Below are positions 53,551 through 61,523 of a stretch of DNA of 64,000 nucleotides, in pieces. Numbering within the stretch: the stretch's first letter is position 1; every line of letters starts with the position of its first letter. The position numbers and the translations under genes are program-made. The notes under the pieces were generated by a model. That model was not told the origin of the DNA and made no database searches. It saw nothing but the letters and a program-made list of their open reading frames with translations. Source of the stretch: Paenibacillus xylanexedens (GTDB lineage Bacteria > Bacillota > Bacilli > Paenibacillales > Paenibacillaceae); assembly GCF_001908275.1 (NCBI RefSeq), contig NZ_CP018620.1:124001-188000 (forward strand), given 5' to 3'.

Positions 53551-54435
53551 TTAACTTCCTGTCGCTTGAACACGTGGTTCTGTCCGTCCTCCAGCATGAA
53601 CCATCGCACTGTTCATAACCAGCTGCTCTGGCGTCTTCGATTGCTGGCGTTCGCCTGCAAGAGCGTAAGGCAAGCAGAGCGGTACACCGGAACGCGGATC
53701 GATCACGATATCTGCTTCAATGTTGAATACTTCACGAAGTACATCCGAATTCATAACTTCTACAGGTGAACCATGAGCGATGGCTTTACCTTTTTTGATA
53801 CCAATCATGTGATGTGCGTAGCGGGAAGCATGATTCAAGTCATGCACAACCATAACAATAGTACGGTTGGCTGTGGCATTCAGTTGCTCCAGTAATTGCA
53901 ATACTTCGAGCTGGTGAGCCATATCCAGGAACGTAGTCGGCTCGTCCAGGAAAAGGATATCTGTTTCTTGGGCAAGTGCCATGGCAATCCATGCACGTTG
54001 ACGCTGTCCACCGGACAATTGATCAATCGGACGATCATGGAATTCAGTCATGGCTGTCACTTCAATAGCCCATTCAATCATACGTTTATCTTCCGCACGC
54101 ATGGAGCCAAATCCTTTTTGATAAGGAAAGCGACCATACGATACCAGTTCAGTAACGGTAAGACCTTCAGGGGCTGTTGGATTCTGTGGCAAAATCGCAA
54201 GTTGCTTGGCAACTTCACGCGTGGACTGTTTATGGATGGACTTCCCGTCGAGCAATACATTACCTGCTTTTGGAGCCATAATACGTGCCATCGTTTTCAG
54301 GATGGTTGACTTCCCTGAACCATTGGCTCCAACAAGTGCTGTAATTTTTCCTTGGGGAATCTGAATATTCAGATCCTCTACAATTAGTCTTTCCTCATAA
54401 GCGATATCCAGCTTGGTCGTCTCCAGACGAAACAT
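53551..54435 (-). CDS. Siderophore ABC transporter ATPase, FhuC/YusV-like
   Basis: Cytoplasmic ATPase of 294 residues for iron-siderophore uptake. Walker A GANGSGKST is near residue 36, signature LSGGQRQRAW near 140, and Walker B DILFLDEPT near 160. A switch histidine is in VMVVHDLNHASRY. No permease or binding-protein gene is next to it. This resembles B. subtilis YusV, a stand-alone ATPase shared by several siderophore permeases. A perfect Fur box lies about 110 bases upstream. The C-terminal 30 residues (about 265-294) extend beyond the usual core. Confidence 0.92.
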   Translation of the reverse strand: MFRLETTKLDIAYEERLIVEDLNIQIPQGKITALVGANGSGKSTILKTMARIMAPKAGNVLLDGKSIHKQSTREVAKQLAILPQNPTAPEGLTVTELVSYGRFPYQKGFGSMRAEDKRMIEWAIEVTAMTEFHDRPIDQLSGGQRQRAWIAMALAQETDILFLDEPTTFLDMAHQLEVLQLLEQLNATANRTIVMVVHDLNHASRYAHHMIGIKKGKAIAHGSPVEVMNSDVLREVFNIEADIVIDPRSGVPLCLPYALAGERQQSKTPEQLVMNSAMVHAGGRTEPRVQATGS

Positions 54436-54544
54436 GCGATCATCCCTCTCTCATTTATCCCGGTTATGTAATCCGGCTATGACAACAAAAACGAAATTGT
54501 AATTCTGTGATTTCCGACGCAAATATCTTCTACACTAAAGATAC

Positions 54545-54559
54545 TGATAATCATTATCA
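54545..54559. promoter_or_regulatory. Fur box (perfect 7-1-7)
   Basis: TGATAATCATTATCA matches the Bacillus 7-1-7 consensus TGATAATNATTATCA at every fixed position. It lies upstream of the siderophore ATPase gene. Between this site and 54783 no gene or clear signal was seen. Confidence 0.88.
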
Positions 54560-54783
54560 TTTGTCAACATAAAAAACCAAATTTTCTCCTCTTTTCGTGC
54601 TTTATTTGCTCTTTCTGTAGCAGAAATTCCTCTCTTTTCCCAAGTACACATGAGATCTTTTCTCATTCATTCCGCGCACTTTATCACTTCTGACTGTCTT
54701 TCAAACTCTTAAATCGCAAATTTTGTGTCCGAATTGTGAATGTGTGAGTTTTTTTCATGCAATGGCTGTATCCGCCATATCAA

Positions 54784-54822
54784 ATAAAAAAAGATGACCT
54801 TGAAATTCAAGTTCAAGGTCAT
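54784..54822 (-). terminator. Terminator of the GTPase/GAP1-like operon
   Basis: GATGACCTTGAA / TTCAAGGTCATC perfect arms with a short loop. On the minus strand it is followed by TTTTTTTATTTG. It lies about 105 bases after the last gene of the long minus-strand operon. Confidence 0.9.
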
Positions 54823-54927
54823 CTCACATACGCTCGTTTAATAAGGTATGAAGTCAGCATTTTCATTATTGGATCAAAAGACACTTAATGAATCTATGCA
54901 ACACGCTCAAATAATATGATTTACAGC

Positions 54928-57900
54928 TTAATTAGGCTGCGGCATCAATTGGATCACTGTCATATTGCCCTGCGTACTCTTCACACTGACAATGCTCTCC
55001 GCATCCATATTCGCTGGAAGATCGATCTGCAATCCATACGGATAGAGACGATCTACCTCTCCAATAGACATCTGTGCGGGAGTGTTTGCATCCTCTTCAT
55101 TGGACACAGATGTGTCAGGTGATGTCGAACCTGTAGCTTGATCTGCATCCGTAACTTGATCCGTCTCTCCACTCGCAGCATTAGACGATGCATTCGTCCC
55201 TGTATCCGTTGTTGTATCGGTAGCAGGATCCGAAGTGGAATCACCCGATGTTGAAGGATCGGCCTGCTGATCGCCATCCTCCGTCTGCTCTGTGTTCCCC
55301 GCGTTTCCCGCTGATGAGCCATCCGTGCTCCCTTCGGAAGTACTTCCTGAACTACTATCGGAAGGAACTTGGTTATCTGGCTCCTCATTCCGATTAAAAC
55401 TCTCCCACTTGCCTGTAGTATCCAACTCCTGAGTGCTATCATCCTTCATCGTCAATTGAAGTTTGCCTTGCCCAAACTCAGTGCTTCCCGTATCATTCCT
55501 GAAACGGATCACCAGTTGAGCAGGTAATTCCGTACCCTCCTGGTCACTCGCAGGAATCATATAAGCAATCTGCTCCGCGAGCTGCACCTCAGGTTCAGCC
55601 GGTATGACAGGCTCCTGGGTAGATGGAGGGGATGCCGCTGGCGGCTCCACAGAGTCTTTCATCCATGCATATGTACCGCCAGCAATACCCAGAACCAGGA
55701 TCAAGAGGATTAATCCGAACAGATTTTTCCTTTTACCCGTTAGCATCCGCACCAGTGGAGAGGACAATTCCGTCTTCGCACGGTCATAGACCGGCTTCAT
55801 TGTCTTGCTGGCTCTCACGTAATACGGTTTGAACGCTGACTTCGACTTGAAAGCTTCACGGTCATGGGCTTTGAAATAAGTCACGATGGCATCCGCATAT
55901 CCTTTATGCGCATTGGAACCCCGGACAAACATTCGATGATCTCCTGACCATTCGAAGAATGGATACAACCCTTCAGCACGACTTGCATTGGTACGGATGA
56001 ATTCAATCAGCCCAGGATAATCCAACCGATTGCTACCGCTTCCCCCCCGATAAAAAGCCATCGGCAAAGCTTCATATGCCGCAATCCCCGGATGAGCCTG
56101 CAGCTCTCCGGCAAGCCAGCGACGCGTCCAGCGTTGAAGTTCATTGCGTTCTGCCAGGGAAAGTGCCTCCAATGCCTCTTCTTCATTCCCCTCGACACTA
56201 AGCCACACTCTCGCAGCCAGCATCATGTTCGTTCGAGCAGATACATCAGAGCCCTGACGTGCAGCCCAATCCCGAACCTCATTACCATGCTGCAAAATAT
56301 CAATGCTTAATAGCTGTTCACGGTTAACCCGTTCCAGATCCAGATCCTGAATCATAAACAGGTTAATGACATAAGCAAGCTTGTCTGCAAGGCGGGTTAA
56401 CTCCTCCTGATATGCCGGATCTTGACTGGCAGACGGAGATCCCCCTTTGCGATTAGGGCGGGCTGTAGCTCCAGATTGACCAATTCGTGCCGTAATGCCT
56501 GTATCATAGGTGATATCAGCGGATACCCGATCCAGTATGTTAACACGCTGGAGGGCTTCATTCGCAGACTGTACCGGATTAGGCGCAGAACATAACCGTT
56601 CACGCAGCTCATTGGCTGTGCGCTCCTGCAAGAAGCTGTAGTGGATCGCAGATGGATGGGACGTAACCCATCTTCTTATCACTTCCACAACGTTCGCTGC
56701 CGATTCCGTGCGTTTCAGCTGATTGTCCAGATAAGGCTCGAACAACAGCTTGGTAAGAGATTCATTGGCCAGCACTTTATCAAAGAAAGCCCGATTCAGC
56801 TGCGGATCCCGATCCAGCACCGCATACAATTCCTGCACAGCACGCATACGCTTCTGGACGCGAGCATTATTCACACCGTAGATGAAATAGTCCACAATCC
56901 GGGATTGCACCACGGGCGCGGCAACACTGAAATATTCGCCAATGCGAGCTGCGACGTCTTCTTCGGGTACGTTCTCACGCTTCACGCTGTCCAGTTCCCT
57001 GCTGAGCAAGGTCAGGAACAGCTCGTTCAGACGGGAACGTTGCTGTAATCCACCATCCGGCTTCAAATAGGTCAGCAAGCCACTCAGGACGTGACTTTTG
57101 TTATCCAGATAGAGGTCTTCCATGCCTTGTTCAAGACCATAGAACACCGCAAGTTCGCCATAGGCTTCAATGGAAAGTTCCCGCCCAGGTTCCATGCCAG
57201 ACAACATCTCATCAGCAAACGTATAGAACGCATCCGCCGCACCAGGTTCCTGTAATAAGGCCCAGGCGAACTCCGCATAAGGTAACTTCGCCACAGATGC
57301 ATCCGCATGTGTCACTCTGCCGGATACGAGATCAAAGGTGAAATCCTTCTCCGTATTACGGTCTTTCGGACGTAACGTTCCTCGCTCTACAAACTGGACG
57401 TGAATGCCCTTCTTGGCCTGTGGCTCCTTGGCAAACGTCATGAATCCCAGCTGCCGCCGGAATGCGTAGGGTAAAGCCGTGTACAGCAAACATAACAATC
57501 CTTTGGCCCCTGCGGTCACTTCCTCTGCGGGAAGGTCCAAAGCAATGTATACTTTTCTGCGTGTCGCTACAGACTGCATTACCGCATAGAGCAGGCGCTT
57601 GAACAGCACTTCGTTCATTTTCAAAGCGCTCAGCACTTGGGTTGGTGATCCTACGCCAGCATCGGTCGCCCCACCCTGTCCGCTCCTAGGTGATATAGGC
57701 AATTCAGCAAGCGCCGGCAGAACTGTACCTTGTTCGATGTCATAGGACGTGGCGAACACGGCATCCAGCCAGCCGCCTTGTTTCATCTGTTCTTCCGAAC
57801 GTTCGGGAGACAAGACGTAATTATGTGCAAAAAAGGCACTGCGCAGCCCGGTGAAATCCGCAGACTGGTACACATTTTGCCCAAGAATCGTCTCTCCACT

Positions 57901-58140
57901 CTCCAGATGAAACAGGTGAATGGAAGCCGGAAACTTCGTCTCGTCCTTCTCGCTACGGCCTGTTAGCTCCGCTGGAGCGTCATAGACACAGTAGGGGTGA
58001 AGCACTTTTTTGATAAAAGAAGGGTCCAGTCCCGGCGATGCCGCAACCGTATCAAACCCCTCCGTTGTGCGAAACACCCCGCGCCGCTCTCGGGTATACA
58101 GCTGTTGTTCAATGGGCGGGGTTACGGAAGAACGCATCAT
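54928..58140 (-). CDS. GTPase-associated protein 1-like membrane protein
   Basis: 1070-residue protein, last gene of the operon. The N-terminal region (QQLYTRERRGVFRTTEGFDT, then FHLESGETILGQNVYQS) resembles what I recall of the GAP1 N-terminal domain of GTPase-associated protein 1. A long helical middle part follows (about 300-790). A single membrane segment lies at about 803-825 (FGLILLILVLGIAGGTYAWM). After it comes an outside part with a Ser/Thr/Asp-rich low-complexity stretch (about 915-1020) and a short C-terminal beta domain. Its ATG overlaps the GTPase stop (ATGA), so the pair is co-translated. Family naming is from memory; cellular function is unknown. Confidence 0.72.
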   Translation of the reverse strand: MMRSSVTPPIEQQLYTRERRGVFRTTEGFDTVAASPGLDPSFIKKVLHPYCVYDAPAELTGRSEKDETKFPASIHLFHLESGETILGQNVYQSADFTGLRSAFFAHNYVLSPERSEEQMKQGGWLDAVFATSYDIEQGTVLPALAELPISPRSGQGGATDAGVGSPTQVLSALKMNEVLFKRLLYAVMQSVATRRKVYIALDLPAEEVTAGAKGLLCLLYTALPYAFRRQLGFMTFAKEPQAKKGIHVQFVERGTLRPKDRNTEKDFTFDLVSGRVTHADASVAKLPYAEFAWALLQEPGAADAFYTFADEMLSGMEPGRELSIEAYGELAVFYGLEQGMEDLYLDNKSHVLSGLLTYLKPDGGLQQRSRLNELFLTLLSRELDSVKRENVPEEDVAARIGEYFSVAAPVVQSRIVDYFIYGVNNARVQKRMRAVQELYAVLDRDPQLNRAFFDKVLANESLTKLLFEPYLDNQLKRTESAANVVEVIRRWVTSHPSAIHYSFLQERTANELRERLCSAPNPVQSANEALQRVNILDRVSADITYDTGITARIGQSGATARPNRKGGSPSASQDPAYQEELTRLADKLAYVINLFMIQDLDLERVNREQLLSIDILQHGNEVRDWAARQGSDVSARTNMMLAARVWLSVEGNEEEALEALSLAERNELQRWTRRWLAGELQAHPGIAAYEALPMAFYRGGSGSNRLDYPGLIEFIRTNASRAEGLYPFFEWSGDHRMFVRGSNAHKGYADAIVTYFKAHDREAFKSKSAFKPYYVRASKTMKPVYDRAKTELSSPLVRMLTGKRKNLFGLILLILVLGIAGGTYAWMKDSVEPPAASPPSTQEPVIPAEPEVQLAEQIAYMIPASDQEGTELPAQLVIRFRNDTGSTEFGQGKLQLTMKDDSTQELDTTGKWESFNRNEEPDNQVPSDSSSGSTSEGSTDGSSAGNAGNTEQTEDGDQQADPSTSGDSTSDPATDTTTDTGTNASSNAASGETDQVTDADQATGSTSPDTSVSNEEDANTPAQMSIGEVDRLYPYGLQIDLPANMDAESIVSVKSTQGNMTVIQLMPQPN

Positions 58141-59396
58141 CCCACTCTCCCCTCAATGTACTTCAGCTTGTACAGGAGCCACAGGAAGGGTTCATCCACG
58201 CGAATCGGACTAACCACACCCTGCAATTTCATATCCACCGGATTGCTACCCAGCGCAGAGACTGCGAAATAGGCTGTATCCTTGAAGTACACATCCATCG
58301 TGCCCTTGAACGGACGATCCACCTTCTCGATAAAACGCCGGATCTCCCCGTCGATATTCTCGAACTCGGTTAAGTCGAACCAATCGCGGTGCACCATGTT
58401 GCGGAAGACATTACTGTTGGATTTGATATAATCCCCCTCTTCATCCTTGAGGGAATGCAGCATGTCGCTTTTGGTGAGCACAACGGCCGTTGGAATATTC
58501 GTTTTGGCTTTGTCCTGGTATGCGATAAAATCTCCAAACATCGTCAGTACCACGTCACGTGGTTCATCGTATCGTGGTGTCCACTCTCCCGGCTCATTGC
58601 CGAGGTTAATGCGGATTTTGTCCCGAATCGAACGAATCTGAAGCGGGTCCACCATAAACAGAATTCCTGCCGAGTTCTTGATGTGCTGCCCATGAAGTCC
58701 GAGATAATCCTGCTCCACCATACCTTCACCCGCAACGTCAAAGAACACCAGTGTCAGCGGCGCTTTATCTTCGTCCTTGAACACAAACTGGAAGATAAAC
58801 GGCTCCTGCAACTTTTCCTTCTGCGTGGAATCCAGCAGGTCGCCCCGTTCGAACAACGGTTCTTCATAATCCGCACGGAACCGGCGGCTGATCTCCGCAT
58901 TCAGTGGCATGCAAGCCGCGTCAAAATGATCCGCTGTATAATGCTGCAATGTATGAATTAATGAAGTCATGTAGACGGATTTACCCACCTGGGACGCACC
59001 AATAATGGAAATGATGTTGCTCGGTGCTTTACCTGCCGTAACAGGTAGCTCGTTATGACATTGCGGACACAACCGGCGACGCGTAACGACACCATACCGA
59101 TCGTTCAGCCCCATCACGATGTTATCGGAATAAATACGGTGTTCCTCCGGTACATCATGGGGTGCCAATACCGCCTCCATATCAAATACCGTGTCGAGTC
59201 CGAACCTTTCGCGATACCGATTCAACTTCGCATCTTCCCCGAGTGCGTAGTCCTCATCATCATCGCGGTGATGGGCGGCGCGGAACACCACCTCTTCCGG
59301 TGAAAACTTGCTGAAACAATAAGGGCATACAATATCGTAAAACAGCGGACGTTCCTCCGGCTGTTGTCTCTTCAAAAACCGACTAAAAAAGCTCAT
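58137..59396 (-). CDS. Zinc-ribbon TRAFAC-type GTPase (double-GTPase-2-like)
   Basis: 419-residue P-loop NTPase. Residues 24-27 (CPYC) and 110-113 (CPQC) form a likely split zinc ribbon. Walker A is GASQVGKS at 133-140, and SVYMTSLIHTLQ follows. Walker B/G3 is in LVFFDVAGEGM. The base-recognition motif TKSD is in VVLTKSDML, which favours GTP. This fits the double-GTPase group coupled to GAP1 proteins (from memory). The ATG at 59396 has GGGGAG five bases upstream; the GTG at 59402 lies inside that site. It probably recruits the membrane-bound GAP1-like partner. Confidence 0.78.
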   Translation of the reverse strand: MSFFSRFLKRQQPEERPLFYDIVCPYCFSKFSPEEVVFRAAHHRDDDEDYALGEDAKLNRYRERFGLDTVFDMEAVLAPHDVPEEHRIYSDNIVMGLNDRYGVVTRRRLCPQCHNELPVTAGKAPSNIISIIGASQVGKSVYMTSLIHTLQHYTADHFDAACMPLNAEISRRFRADYEEPLFERGDLLDSTQKEKLQEPFIFQFVFKDEDKAPLTLVFFDVAGEGMVEQDYLGLHGQHIKNSAGILFMVDPLQIRSIRDKIRINLGNEPGEWTPRYDEPRDVVLTMFGDFIAYQDKAKTNIPTAVVLTKSDMLHSLKDEEGDYIKSNSNVFRNMVHRDWFDLTEFENIDGEIRRFIEKVDRPFKGTMDVYFKDTAYFAVSALGSNPVDMKLQGVVSPIRVDEPFLWLLYKLKYIEGRVG

Positions 59397-59419
59397 AGCC
59401 ACTCCCCTCCCCTGATCAG

Positions 59420-59495
59420 TCAGACTAAGGTGATTTACACTTGCACTACGATGACAGAGTAACCTTCCAATCGCTAGTCCAACTATCTAGTCTGA
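59420..59495. repeat. Palindromic intergenic element, truncated copy 4
   Basis: Contains TTTACAC, then ACTACGATGACAGAG, TAACCTTCC and AATCGCT, matching the left end of copy 3 (TTTACAC, CACTCCGATGACAGA, CAACCTTCC, GATCGCT). The central hairpin and right half are missing. Flanking arms TCAGACTA (59420-59427) and TAGTCTGA (59488-59495) are perfect 8-base inverted repeats. The right arm covers the stop codon of the upstream gene. Confidence 0.65.
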
Positions 59496-60134
59496 TATAA
59501 GCCGATAGGCGGCTCCATATTTCGGTCCGTCCGTGAAGAATAATCGCACATAATCATCCTTGGCAACTTCAACGGGCGGCATCTCATTTCTTCCGGGAGC
59601 AAAATCACTCACAAAAGGATACACCGTACCATCCTCCTTATTCAACGGAACCCCGCCCTGTTTGCGAACATAACAGAGGGCTTCCTTTGGAACAGCTACT
59701 TCCGCTGTGACGGTGATCAATACACTTTTTCGTTTCTGAAAAAAACCGCTCTTGTAGCGAATGGAAAAGCGGATATCCGCCTTCCCTGCGCTTGCAATCA
59801 CCATGTTGTCCTCGTCTCGTTGACGGATCAGTACAGGTCCCTCTTCCTCCATCTGACACACATACACGGTGTACTTGATGGCACCAAAACCTGTGATCCG
59901 ATCCGTGTAACCATTGCTCGCCTTATATTCCTCTCTCGTGTACAGCTTCAGCTTGCCCTGTGCAGGCTCTTCCCCGGTACGATCATCGCTCATCATATCC
60001 AGCTCCAGCCGTTCCACATACACAGCTTCTACCCGTTCCGGCCAGAGCCAGCGAAGTGTACAACGCCCTTCGTCCACCGCAAGTGTCAGTTTTCGAATCA
60101 AGGGTGTCGAAGGGTCTGCATCCGTAAACCGCAT
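59487..60134 (-). CDS. Unknown protein of the GTPase/vWA operon
   Basis: I do not recognise this 215-residue protein. It has no signal peptide or membrane segment and alternates short strands with charged loops, so it is probably all-beta. Landmarks are IRKLTLAVDEGRCTLRWLWP, YTDRITGFGAIKYTVYVCQM and DYVRLFFTDGPKYGAAYRLI. GGGAGG lies 9 bases before the ATG at 60134 and only 3 before one at 60140, so 60134 is preferred. The long frame to 60275 overlaps the vWA gene and is rejected. It lies between vWA and GTPase genes and is likely an adaptor of the complex (inference from position). Confidence 0.7.
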   Translation of the reverse strand: MRFTDADPSTPLIRKLTLAVDEGRCTLRWLWPERVEAVYVERLELDMMSDDRTGEEPAQGKLKLYTREEYKASNGYTDRITGFGAIKYTVYVCQMEEEGPVLIRQRDEDNMVIASAGKADIRFSIRYKSGFFQKRKSVLITVTAEVAVPKEALCYVRKQGGVPLNKEDGTVYPFVSDFAPGRNEMPPVEVAKDDYVRLFFTDGPKYGAAYRLISD

Positions 60135-60153
60135 TTCCATTGACCTCCCGACG

Positions 60154-61458
60154 TTAGAATCCTTTGCTGCGTGTATCTCTTGGTCTCTGACCAAACCCTT
60201 CGGCAGAAGAAGTTCCGCCGCCAGCTTCACGACGACCCCTGCTCTTCCGCGGCGTGTTCTCCTTAATCGGAACAATCCAGGAGAAGAGGGTCAATACGCC
60301 AGACAAAATGAGCATCGCACCAAGACGTACGAATGTATCCCCCACGTTCGAACCGTCGAGTCCCCACTCCAGCAGAAGCCCTGCCAGTAGACCCGACACC
60401 GCACCGCCTATACCAAAGCTGAGCGCGAGATGACGGTTATCAAACACGAGTCCGAGTGACACACCCAGCGCCACGCCAATCAGTAATACTGCTGCTACAC
60501 GGCAAATCGCCAGATAAACGCTGTGCTCCATCATGCCTGTACGCTCCGTTACCAGCGTCCGTTCATCAATCGTATCGTAGATCTGCTGGAATGCCAGATT
60601 CAGACCACCGGAATCTGGTACATCATAGTACATGCCGCCCGTTTGCTGAGCAATATTACGCAGCAGATCCGTACCTGATGGGTCCACCAGGCTTAGGCCG
60701 ACTGTATTAATAGAGATCTGTTCGTTGTTATATTGGGACAAAATATCGGTCGTGTCCGCTTCACTGAAGCCATCGGATAACAAGATGACGACGGTACCGC
60801 GTTTCGGGTCCTGTTTGCCCTGAATCTGCTCCATGCCTTCCCGCAGCACGGCATCAAAATTGGTGCCGCCCGAAGTCGTGACAATGCCATCGATTTTGCT
60901 ATAAACCTCATTCTTGGCCGCTTCACTATCCAGCGCAATAAACGGCTGTAACAACTGCGGTTGGTCATCAAACGTAATGACAGCTACCTGTTTGTCACTC
61001 TCCATTTGGCTGATTAGTGTCTTGGCGGCTTCAAAACGTCCGTTATCCGGATCTGTATCATTCATGCTGCCCGAGTTGTCGATCATTAGTACGATGTCTT
61101 TCACTTGCTTCACACCGCCCGGATTGATCTGATACAACAATTGCAGGGCGAGTCCAACAACAAATAACAGAGCCAATGTTGCCGGAACAAGCAATTTCCA
61201 CGACAGTCCCAGATACCGGAGCTTCCATGAAGCGCCATTCAGCTTGGGTGAGATCATCTCTGCGATCAAACAGAACAATCCAACGCTCAGCGCCAGTACG
61301 CCAAAGTATAATCCCATCAGCAAAAGACGAGGCATTTCCCCAAGCCATTGACGCAGCATGATTTCTCCTGCCGCAAAGCCCACTGCCCCGCCAATCAGGC
61401 TGAACAGGACCAGGAGAAGATTGATTTTTCGCTGCATGTCCACATGCATCCTTTCCAT
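60154..61458 (-). CDS. Membrane von Willebrand factor A domain protein
   Basis: 434-residue membrane protein. Three hydrophobic segments (about 12-33, 44-66, 88-108) precede a vWA domain at about 120-310. Three or four more segments lie at about 320-400, then a basic Arg/Gly/Ser-rich tail. The metal site is complete: Asp127-Ser129-Ser131 (DNSGSM), Thr in SGGTNFDAVL and Asp in LLSDGFSEAD. vWA domains with intact sites bind partner proteins through a metal ion. The start is not certain: the ATG at 61458 has weak AGGG; a GTG at 61443 has AAAGG six bases upstream. It is the membrane component of the operon. Confidence 0.85.
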   Translation of the reverse strand: MERMHVDMQRKINLLLVLFSLIGGAVGFAAGEIMLRQWLGEMPRLLLMGLYFGVLALSVGLFCLIAEMISPKLNGASWKLRYLGLSWKLLVPATLALLFVVGLALQLLYQINPGGVKQVKDIVLMIDNSGSMNDTDPDNGRFEAAKTLISQMESDKQVAVITFDDQPQLLQPFIALDSEAAKNEVYSKIDGIVTTSGGTNFDAVLREGMEQIQGKQDPKRGTVVILLSDGFSEADTTDILSQYNNEQISINTVGLSLVDPSGTDLLRNIAQQTGGMYYDVPDSGGLNLAFQQIYDTIDERTLVTERTGMMEHSVYLAICRVAAVLLIGVALGVSLGLVFDNRHLALSFGIGGAVSGLLAGLLLEWGLDGSNVGDTFVRLGAMLILSGVLTLFSWIVPIKENTPRKSRGRREAGGGTSSAEGFGQRPRDTRSKGF

Positions 61459-61523
61459 ACCAGCCCTAAGCAGGCTGAGTTAATACAAGATTGGTGCTGG
61501 GTGTCAAGACACCGTCAGACGTC

